A stretch of DNA of 64,000 nt from Chlorocebus sabaeus. Lineage: Eukaryota; Chordata; Mammalia; Primates; Cercopithecidae. The stretch covers positions 33,720,421 to 33,784,420 of the forward strand of contig NC_132929.1 in assembly GCF_047675955.1 (NCBI RefSeq), read 5' to 3'. This document shows positions 55,214 through 64,000 of the stretch, in pieces. The notes under the pieces are model-generated. The model made no database searches. It was not told the DNA's origin and saw only the letters and a program-made list of their open reading frames with translations. Both the position numbers and the translations under genes were made by a program. How positions within the stretch are numbered: position 1 is the stretch's first letter; each line of letters opens with the position of its first letter.

Positions 55214-57144
55214 AGAATTTTATATTTCACACCAAAATTTTATCTATAGAGACAAAACGTTTTCTGGCAATAATCTCATTCAAAAAAGAAATTCCATTTG
55301 GGTTTTATATGAAAGGTGTTACCTGAGATAGTACACAGTACTACCAGTTATGGTTTCACTAACACAGAAAGGATGAACCTCATGTGAAATATTTTCTGGA
55401 GGCAAACTGTGTCTCAGAAATGTTTCTGTCAGGCACGCGGAAATGGGGCCCAGGTGCTTTGGCTCCTGTGCTATAGTTTCTACCCCAGATACGACCTGAA
55501 GAATCTGGATGTGCTTCTAGCAGATGCTGCCAATGGGCCTCTCCCTCCAGCATCAGATGCGTCAAAGTAAAGTTTTGGCACCGGCTAAGCCTCCATGAGC
55601 GTCTGAACAAATCTAACACATCCCTGCATCTCTGCAGGTCCTTGTCGTCAGGTGCAGTGATGGGTTAGGCCTTAGATTCCAGACAGGAGGAGGTAGACTG
55701 GCATTTTGTTCTGGAAGGTTTCAAACCCTACATGTGCTCTTGCCCAGACAGTAGCCTGGGCCTCGGCAACAGGAGGAGAACCTGCAAATGGAAATGCTTT
55801 TTAAATTTATTTATTTTTCTTTTTCTGGAAGAAATACAGAAGCTACTCAAACTCCAGTACAGTGGTGGAGCCTCCATTACCTGGGAGGCAGCCTTCCAGC
55901 AGCATGGAGCCTTGTCAGAAACTGCATTGCTGAGGGTGAGAATGGCATTAGAAGCAAAGAGGTAAATTCTAAGCTGTTCCTTTATACAAAAGAGACTTGG
56001 GGAGGCAATGAGAACCTAAAAACAGCACTGAAGTTGAATGCTTACAAAAACACCGCCAAAGGGCTGAAAACCTCCGCTTCACTTCAAAAGAAGATTGGAG
56101 ACAGGTTCCCCCCGATTTTAGTAAGAAATTAAGATGAAGACAAAAATAATATTAGGTCGGTCAGATGAAAGGTGGCATCAAAGTGGGTTTTCCAGAAATG
56201 CATGGCACATGAGCCGGAGGAGCCAGAGTAGCTCTGCAGGAAAAGCAGCCGACTGTCTGCCTCTGTGCAGAAGACTGGAGAAGCACCTGACCCAGCGGAA
56301 GAAGGAATTACCACGGCCTGAGGACCACACAGTGTCGGCCTCTCTTGGAAAGGCCCACGTTTTGCTGCTCCATTCTCCACTGACTGAGCACTGTACTTCC
56401 TCAGGACTCAGCTCTGAGACACCCTTGGGGATGCTCTGCCTGCTGCAGCTCCCCCTTCCCCACACTCAGCCACCCCTCCCCAAGGTCCCTCCATCACCAA
56501 GGCAGATGGAATAGCTCATAAAAAGGTACATGTTCAACCCCTCGCCTTTGTGTGTGTGTGAACATAGGGCAGAGGTAGGGGGAGAGGGGAGGGATAAAGG
56601 AAGAGAAGATTCTCCTTGCCCCGGAACCAGATTGTTGCTAAGTCTAGACCTGAAGCTAAAATTATTTTGCTCCTATCAGAGGACCTAGTTGGAGGGTGGG
56701 AAGAAGGGAGGGTCACCCTTCTTCTCCCCCTACACCCTTGCTTTTCCCATTTCCCTTAACTCTACCGGTTCCCTCTGTGACAACACTCCTGGGTGACAGG
56801 CTCTGGATCCCATCCCCACCCCAGAGAACCTCATACACAGTCTATACCTGGTGCCTGTTCTACTCTGTTGCAGGCTGCTTTAGCCACTGTTGGGAAAGGG
56901 AAAAGTTGGGCGTGTGGAGAGTGAGGGTTGGGGGCTTGGGAGGGGTCCTGGCAAGTGAGAAGACCAGTGGGTTAAGAGGGAATTCGAATTCCTTGATATA
57001 TTCCAAGAAAACTCAGGCCTAGGATATAAACGGAGAATGGAATGCAGCCAGGGGCTGGAAAGTACAATCTGGAATCTTTGCCTTCAATTTGCATACGATA
57101 ACAATGCCCCTGAGACTAACATCTGGACAACAGAGGACTTGTAC
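55214..57144. other. Unassigned intergenic sequence
   Basis: ORFs of 114 (55,788-56,132), 126 (56,134-56,514) and 108 residues (56,696-57,022) overlap others on the opposite strand and lack recognisable domains, splice sites or Kozak support. I treat them as chance. Confidence 0.5.
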
Positions 57145-57149
57145 ACACA

Positions 57150-57295
57150 GCATCTTGTTTGACTGTTACACCCACCTGGTAACATATAATTATGATCTCA
57201 ATTTTACAGACCAGGAAAGCTAGCCCTAGGGAAGTGAAACGACTTTCCCCAAAGAAGCAGCAATAAGTAAGCTTTGAGTCTTCTGATCCCAGAGT
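57150..57295 (+). repeat. MIR-like SINE
   Basis: 'ttacacccacctggtaacat', 'ctcaattttacagaccagga' and 'aagtgaaacgactttcccca' fit the MIR order. Confidence 0.7.
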
Positions 57296-59360
57296 ATGTT
57301 GATGATAAAATAACTCACGAACTTTAGCAAATATTTCAGTATTCTCATGCTGCGGAATTAACAAAATAAAAATAGAGAATATATAAGAAAAAAAGATTTA
57401 CCTATGTTAAATCAACTGCACTTACATCCCGTAATGTGAACTCCTCATCCTTGGGCCTAAAAATTGTGGAACTCGGTATGATAATAGACATGATGAATTG
57501 TGTCTGATTAATAAATTTCTTACAAGTTTTATTTATTATAACCTAATAAAATCTATACACATGATATTTTCACAAATCATGTTCTTCATGGTATCTGCTT
57601 ACAATAGTTGTTTATTCTCTAAGGGACTGCAGTATTCAATTATTTTATTAGGCTCATAATACTTCACAAGATAAAGTATAAAGCTAATATAAAGCCATGG
57701 TTTTTGCTCCAAATTGATGCTGAATTCTAAATAAGGATGATAGTATGAGACAAATTAATATCTTTGTAATTTGGCTTGTAAGATACAATTCCCAAAAGTG
57801 AGGCTCTTACCTTACACAAAAATATGGAGAGGGGAGGGAGGAACGCGATTTAATTTAGGTACACTGCCACCAGGTGGAGGCAGAGTGCCATGGACTGTAA
57901 GTCCAAAACAATAGGTGGAGGATTTGTTAAAATTACAGACTGTAGCTCTGGGTTCAAACCCTACAGACTTGTAATTACAAACGTTTCCATTTTTTATGTA
58001 TTAGAAACATTTACTAGAAAATAAAATTCAAGCAAGCGATATACAAACATTTAAAGCAGCTCTTTAGTAGGATTTTGCAAATTAAAACTATAGTTACATC
58101 TTTCCCTTCAATCTCTTAAGGTTCTTTTTCTCACAAACACCTTCAAATAAGGTGAATATTGATCCCTCCTAATGTTGTTTTAGTGTGAAACCCCCGAGAT
58201 ATCTGGAATGGGTTTGGTGAAAACTTCCAAAGCTCCATTTCAGGCTCTGACCTCTTAGTCTCTCCTCTCAGTCAGTATGAGAAATAGTAGTGAAGGGAAT
58301 TGGAAGGATAGTGGTGGTGAAGGCTATGGAGGGCGACTGACTGTCCCAGTTTCCCCAACACTGCCCCAGTGTTAGCACTGAAAGTCCCACACCCAGGGAC
58401 ACCCCTAGTCCCAAGCAAACCAAAAGAAAAATATAGGCTTTCATTTCAGGCTTGCTGGTCCAAGACCTTCATCTCTTTCCATGAGAAAAAAGCCAAATGC
58501 CCCACTATCTAATGAACCTCTCAAATCCCATGTATAAAAGCCCTCCTTCAGTGTGAGTCTTTGCTGTGAGGTTAAGATTGTGCTTTGTATTTTACGTGGA
58601 GGCAGGCATGATGCATAGTAGAAACATAAATGTATAGAGGCTGGTGAAGTAGCAGCGGGGAGCAGGTGGACCAGCTGTTTCAGGTAAACAGACAGGGCCC
58701 CGAGGAAGTCCCTCAGTTTATCATGCCAACCTCTTTGGACACCTTGAGGCCTCTGATAAGGCTGCCTGGTGGCAGGGAAGCAGGAGAGAGTCTGCTCCAG
58801 CTGACACAGGATGTGACCCTGGAACAGAGGCTGGAGGATCCTGGAAGGGGTATATTTAGCCCAGCTCTGTTAATAGCTGACCTCTTGGATTGCCTCAGGA
58901 ATGAAGCAGGCAGAGTTCTTCACAGTGAAATAACATGTACGGGCTTATAACTTGAAAAGAAAACTATCTTCAAGGAATGACCTTAAAAAGAATGACTCCA
59001 CGGGGACTAGATGAAAATGTTAATGTTATTTTGTGCACTGCTTTCCTGAGCAGTTTATATCCATTAGATTCATTTCCTGTATTCTTTCATGTAATCGGTA
59101 CAACCATAATTTAGCTTTTCTTCAGGGCAAGAGTTCTTTGTCAAGTTCATGTTCTCAGGCAGAGTCCTAACAAATCCTGCAGGTAGAGTACACCTGGTAC
59201 CTGCCGGCATCTATTGATGAGGAAAGCCACAGGATGTGGTAACGTTATCAAAAACAGAGATCTGGTTAGAATTACCTCCAATCCTCCAAAGAATGAAACA
59301 GAGATGCTGACCGTGGGAGCAATGTCCCACTGGGATGGCAGGGTGATCTCACGCGGTGCC
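57296..59360. other. Unassigned intergenic sequence
   Basis: It is AT-rich to 58,100. 'gactgtcccagtttccccaa' at 58,340 may belong to a small palindromic repeat related to that at 23.9 kb. The 94-residue ORF at 58,666-58,950 is not recognised. Confidence 0.5.
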
Positions 59361-59364
59361 TACC

Positions 59365-59410
59365 AGGGCGGGGGGAGGGAGGGGATGGGGGGGCCGGGAG
59401 GCGGGAGTTC
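59365..59410 (+). other. G-rich tract with G-quadruplex potential
   Basis: G-runs of three to seven separated by one to three bases: 'gggcggggggagggagggga', then 'tgggggggccgggaggcggg'. More than four G3+ runs lie within 45 bp of otherwise AT-rich DNA. Confidence 0.85.
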
Positions 59411-59740
59411 CAGTGCTGAAGCCTGGAATGGGAACAGACAAGGAACAAGGCGACACAATGGCACAAACACTGTTAGAACAACACATTTATTTACTGAATC
59501 TGAAGCAGGAGAAGTGAAGACAGCTGAGAAACATGGTGGAGTTCCTAACCCGACAATGAATAAGCAGACTGTAATTTACAATAGCATGGGTGTTAGGCTG
59601 CCATGTGTTATGTAAATAGCTGTGGGTCCCTTTAAGAACAGAAATCCAGTGAGGACAAGGCCCTTTTGTGAAACAGACTGGCTCTCCTGACTCAGACCTA
59701 TCTTGATTTCAGGGAATAAAAGGAAGCCCACTTGGATAGA

Positions 59741-59935
59741 GCTGCCAGATAAACTAGAGGACACCCAGTTAAGTTTAAATGTCAGGTAAACAACAAACAA
59801 AATATATTTTTAATGTAAGTGGGTCCCAAATATTGCATAGGACCTACTTATACTAAACATGTTATGTGTTGTTTATCGGAAATTCAAATTTAACTGGGCA
59901 TCCTGTTTGCCAAATCTGTAACCCTACACCTGGGA
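59741..59935. mobile_element. Palindromic MITE-like DNA transposon fossil
   Basis: The left arm 'cacccagttaagtttaaatg', 'tcaggtaaacaac' is the inverse of the right arm 'gttgtttatcggaaattcaa', 'atttaactgggcatcctg'. The centre is also self-complementary. The family is familiar but I cannot name it reliably. Confidence 0.75.
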
Positions 59936-61079
59936 TCAAAAAGGAACAGGCAATGAGAGGGGAAGGGAAGCATTGCCATCAAGGCAAAGGAACAGGCACT
60001 TGGAGCAGCATCAGAAATACCCGAGAATAGAGGAGAAGCTCAAACAGTGAGAGGGCATAGGTGCATGGAGAAGAAATGCTGGCCTCAACAGCAAAAGCTC
60101 CCAAGAACCCCCTCCAAATAGCTTCAAAGTTTTTCAGCTCACCTTGTTCCTGTTTGAGTGAATGGTCAGGTATTGAAAATTATTTTATTGGCCTTGTTGG
60201 GGCATATAACATTCTTTTTTAAAGAGTAGAAGGCTGGCCTTCAAACTTAAGTGGGCGTTCTTGGCAAAATTCTTCTGATTAAAAACCCACTCAAATGAAG
60301 TCAAAGCGGGTTGGCTGGTGGGCTGGGAGTGGGTAGAGAGGTGGAGTTATAAACCCAGAAGGATGAAGAGAACAGGAGGGGATGTAGAAAGCAGCCCCTG
60401 ATGGAATTCTGGAAGCGGGAGAGCAGATAGGTGGAGAGGAGATCACCACGCTCCATGGAGAGCCCACCAAGCTGGCAGGGACTTGAGTTCAGAGGAGCCA
60501 GGCACCCAGATGAAGGGAGACTGGTGTTTATCTCGAGGTCCTTGTGCTGAAGAGGAGACAGCAGCAGCCCCCACACCCTTCACCAGTGGCCAGCTGGGAG
60601 TCCCTTGGTAAGGAGACCAGAGAGTTGTTCTCTGCAGACACTGGAAGGTAGAGAGACTTCAGTCTTGGGAACTCCAGGTAGAGCAGAGCACAGAAGTAAG
60701 TCAGGTGGGCTGAAAACAGTAGGAGTGATGGGATTGAACACAGGTACCTTCCTCTGCCCTGAACACACAGTGAAGGCTTCCAGCTCAGCCCCAGGCAGGG
60801 GAGAGGAAGGTTCCTCCCCAGAGAGAGAAAATGGCCACAGAGAAGGGGTTCCCACATATCGCCCTCACCCCCAGTACACAAAAATAACTTGTAGAACTTC
60901 CAATCAGTTTATTTCTGCCACAGTCTTAAATATACACACACAGCCAAGGATCATCAGCCATTGGAGGGAACTTCCCATCCTCCTCCAGAAGCCCCCCAGC
61001 CAAAGGACCAAAAGAAGAAGAAAAAACAAAAAGTAAATGAAGAGATGAAAATGTCAGATACAGAAGGTAGACTTTAAAA
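59936..61079. other. Unassigned intergenic sequence
   Basis: The 143-residue ORF at 60,605-61,036 and the opposed 91-117 residue ORFs at 60,301-60,881 overlap each other on both strands. No domain or gene structure is visible. Confidence 0.5.
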
Positions 61080-61435
61080 CTTCTACTTAATAACCTCAAA
61101 TATATGAGACTATATTAGATACTCATTCTCCCCCAAAAAGAAAAGAATATGATTAAGATGAAACAATTGGAGAACAAAGTAATCTTGGCGGCTTTAAGCA
61201 TGATACCAAAATAAAAATTCAATAGAAGGCTTAGAATATAAAGAAGATAGTATCTCTTGTGAAATAGAACAAAAAGACAAAGATATGGAAAATATAACAG
61301 AAAATACAAAGGACACAGAGAATTCAGGAAGGCCAATTTTCACATAATAGATATTTCAGAAAATGGAGTTGAGAAAACAGAGGGAATAAAACTATCAAAA
61401 AATGATATTGAAAAATTAACAGAACTGAATAATAA
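61080..61435 (+). mobile_element. L1/HAL1-like fragment
   Basis: A-rich sense sequence such as 'aaaatataacagaaaataca', 'aaaatgatattgaaaaatta' resembles the ORF1 region of old L1/HAL1. There is no continuous frame. Confidence 0.5.
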
Positions 61436-61660
61436 GAGCTAACATTTATTGAGTGTTCACTGTGCTTTAGAAGTATTAACTAACTTAATCTTCCTGATAA
61501 TCCTGTGAGGTAGCTCCTATTATTTGTGCAATTTACAGATAAGGACACTGAAGTACAGAGAGGTTGAGTAACTTGTCCAGTGCCTTCCAGCCAGCAGGGC
61601 CAGAACCAGGATTCAAACCCAGAGTCCAGCTCAGGAGCTCAAGCTCTGGGACTCACTATG
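61436..61660 (+). repeat. MIR SINE
   Basis: Well-preserved MIR: 'aacatttattgagtgttcac', 'cctgtgaggtagctcctatt', 'tacagagaggttgagtaact' and 'aaccaggattcaaacccaga'. Confidence 0.92.
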
Positions 61661-62504
61661 TCTTAGTCTTGATTTCCTACAAACCAAACCCAAAGACTAA
61701 ATTTTTCTTGCTAACTCTTCATTGGGGAATGCAATGAAGCGAGAATGATGGAAAACAGGGAATAAGGCAGGGAAGGGGGGGAAACAAATATAAGAGAGGG
61801 TGCTTCCAAGCTGGCTATGGATTTGTAATGAGTAAAGATGTTTGCTTTTCAGTCTCTTAACGATCCAACACAGAGCAAATAGGAATAATTATCCACTGGT
61901 TCCCATTTCCCATGGTCAGACTTGCCCCATAAGATTGTATCCTCCCTCCCCTGTGGTTCTTGGCTGCTCCATCTGGCTCTTCCAGAGGCCATCAAGGAAG
62001 CCAGATCCCACTGCAGCAGCAGTAGCAGCAATGGCAGCCAGCAAGTGTGCATGGGCCAGTGGCACACCCACAAGCTTGCACAACTGCCTACTGTGTCTCA
62101 GGCCCGGCTCGAAAAGCCATCAGGCACGTGCAGGTGCTGAGTGCACTGACAGAGTCTCATGCCTTAGTGGGAACAGGGAAGTCCTAGGGAAGAAAGTGAA
62201 TGACAGTTGCATGAGGTATGAGGAGGGTCCTGTTGAATCATGCCTTCGTGTGGGTGGCATGAAGGATTGGAGCAGCTGCCATGGTGGGCCTGGCCAGCCA
62301 AGAAAGCAGTGCTCCACACTGGTGATGACAGAGTCAGAACTCAACAAAGGTCAAAAGTCCCCTCTGCAGCCTTTAAGAGTGTGGTTGGTGCCAAGTGGTT
62401 TTCCTAGGGGGCCATCAGTGAATGGCAGCCAGTCCAATCAGGGGGACACATGATTGGGTATGGCACTCTGCTATGCTGAGTCTGCAGAACTGCATGCTGA
62501 CAAT
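61661..62504. other. Unassigned sequence with a 203-codon open stretch
   Basis: The longest open frame in the window (61,842-62,453) lies here. It has no recognisable domain, no Kozak-like start and a CAG-repeat-rich middle (62,010-62,040), and ORFs on the other strand overlap it. I call it non-coding by default. Confidence 0.5.
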
Positions 62505-62725
62505 GACTATCTCAATACAGCATTTGCCACTATGTGCCAGGCACTATTCTAAATGCTGCATGTATATTATTTGTTTTAATCCTCATAGCAATGTCATGAG
62601 GTTCCTCGGGATTTTCCAGACAAAAAAACTAACCCAGAGAGGGTTAGTAAGTTAATCAGTGCCATAGCTGGTATATGGTGGAGTCAGGTTTTGAATCTGG
62701 GCCATCCAATTCTGGTGTCAGTACA
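62505..62725 (+). repeat. MIR SINE
   Basis: 'tatgtgccaggcactattct', 'aatgctgcatgtatattatt', 'aatgtcatgaggttcctcgg' and 'gtcaggttttgaatctgggc' are MIR in order. Confidence 0.9.
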
Positions 62726-62754
62726 TTTAACTATCAAAAGCCCACTGACCTATT

Positions 62755-63430
62755 GTTGAACGATCAACAAACAAATTAAAAAAGACCTCCCAAGAGGTAA
62801 AAATTTGGAACATCAGGAATAAAAAGATGACTCTAAAAGCTTCCAGGGGAACAAATCAATAGAATTAGAATCAGAATAGTGTTTGTGTTCTGAACAACAA
62901 CGTAAAAGCCAGGAAACAATGAAGCAATGCCTTCAAAATGTTAAAGAAGATAATTTTTCAGACTAGAATTTTACAACCAGGCAAATTGAATCAAGTATGA
63001 AAACAGAATGCACATTTGCAGACATGTTTAGACTCAGATAATTGACCTTCCTTTCTTAAAAGTGCCTGGAGGATATGCATCTTGGTTACAAGGAAGTAAT
63101 CCAAGAAAAGGAAAGCACGACATCCCAGAAACCTAAATCCAACCTAGAAAAGCTGTTGAGAGAAGATCCCAAGTTAATCCCAAGTGTGGCAGAACTGGAG
63201 AGCCACTAATCCTCACTGGTGCAGGAAGAGATAATGTTTCATGAAGGAGTGTCCAGGAAAAAGTAGACCCACAATAGAAAGGGTGATGCAATTGGTGATA
63301 TGATGAAGCTTCTGGAAAGAAGATGCAATCAGGCAATTATTAACTCAAAGAATGGCAAAAGGCCTATTCAAGAAAAAATACGGAATCCCAGTATTCTAAT
63401 GGGTTCTGGAGTGAACAATACTTACACTGC
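62755..63430 (+). mobile_element. L1/HAL1-like fragment
   Basis: 'atgccttcaaaatgttaaag' and 'gactagaattttacaaccag' match the same L1/HAL1 segment as at 28,835-29,110. It is diverged and its ends are approximate. Confidence 0.6.
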
Positions 63431-64000
63431 CATAATGGTTTAAAGACCTATTATTGATATAATTTAAAGTGTGGTAAAATTTGGGCGAGAGGATGAAGAG
63501 AGGTGGAGATATGAAATCTTCATCTCTGATAACATTTGTAAGTTTAAATATTGCAATGTACCCATGTATTTAAATGCATAGGTAACTCAGAGAAAGAGGC
63601 TAAAAATTCAAAGTATGTCCCTTAGCCAAGAACTAGCAGCCGGTGTGGGTTTGTTCAGGGAAGTACTGCTTTGTATTATAAGCTTTTCAACAGTGTTTGA
63701 TTTCTTAATTATGTAAATAATTACCTCAATTCTTAAAAACATAAAACTCCTCTGTTTTAAAAAGAACAAGCCTGCAAGAGAAGTTAATGCAATTAAGAGC
63801 ATGGCCTCATGGACCCCCCAAGTTTCCCTTGTAGTTCACCTTCTTAGCACGGACCAACTCTTCATGAACTCCCCTCCCTTGACTCACTCATGTCTTTGGT
63901 TTGTGCTCCGTCTTTGGCTTTGAGCAGCTGGTATCCTTTCATTTCCCATTCTGACATCCGCCTTCCATACAAGGTCCCAATTCACCTTTTGTCTTGAACC
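63431..64000. other. Unassigned intergenic sequence to window end
   Basis: I see no gene and no repeat that I can name. Confidence 0.5.

Noticed and set aside
56134..56514. 126-residue ORF in GC-richer sequence
   Set aside because: Similar-sized ORFs overlap on the opposite strand, and no domain or transcript evidence is visible.
61842..62453. 203-residue open frame, the longest in the window
   Set aside because: No recognisable domain or signal, a weak start context, a trinucleotide-rich middle, and overlapping ORFs on the opposite strand. RNA-seq and primate dN/dS would decide; an open frame of this length is not rare in 64 kb read in six frames.
21000..64000. Possible exons of LIPC, the next gene expected by human synteny
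   Set aside because: I found no lipase-like peptide or paired splice sites. In human LIPC begins well over 100 kb beyond AQP9, so it is not expected within this window.

Overview
The window is primate nuclear DNA, read on the strand that is sense for AQP9 (aquaporin 9). The evidence is GT-AG introns, about fifteen Alu elements including an AluY-like one, L1 elements, MaLR and ERV-L retrovirus-like elements, MIR/L2 fossils and CpG-poor sequence. The translated AQP9 exons are collinear with human AQP9 but differ from the human protein as I remember it at about 11 of roughly 258 visible residues. I therefore infer a non-human catarrhine, perhaps an Old World monkey. The species call is weak; the gene call is strong.

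Layout. Positions 1-2,723 are the 3' part of AQP9 intron 1; exon 1 and the promoter lie upstream of the window. Exons 2-6 are at 2,724-2,850, 7,876-8,013, 9,698-9,816, 14,210-14,427 and 19,047-19,221 (stop codon). They encode residues 38-295, including both NPA motifs. The 3' UTR probably ends near 21,000. From there to 64,000 I find no functional gene. By human synteny this is probably the AQP9-LIPC intergenic interval, made mostly of layered repeats.

The repeat layers are: MER5A/MER20 hAT fossils just behind AQP9 (21.05-21.49 kb); a nested L1 block at 27.2-33.1 kb that contains an RPL28 processed pseudogene and an MLT1-type LTR; a degenerate ERV-L-like provirus at 35.6-40.5 kb with protease, reverse transcriptase, RNase H, integrase and dUTPase relics; an AT-rich microsatellite complex at 40.5-41.9 kb; a solo MaLR LTR at 47.1-47.55 kb; and an antisense L1 at 48.3-51.06 kb. 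Between them are MIR, L2 and small DNA-transposon fossils and unassigned unique sequence.

I see no new biological system. The most unusual structures are local copy-paste events. A 102-bp piece of L1 sits inside the RPL28 pseudogene and matches L1 sequence 1.95 kb downstream. A piece of about 100 bp found at 45.7 kb recurs in the microsatellite-bearing LTR at 40.6 kb, where it received an Alu; part of that copy, with the Alu, recurs at 41.4 kb. The provirus also has a MaLR-type 5' LTR and an MLT2-like 3' LTR. Repeat names come from recognising consensus sequences by eye; boundaries are usually good to about 10 bp and subfamily names are provisional.
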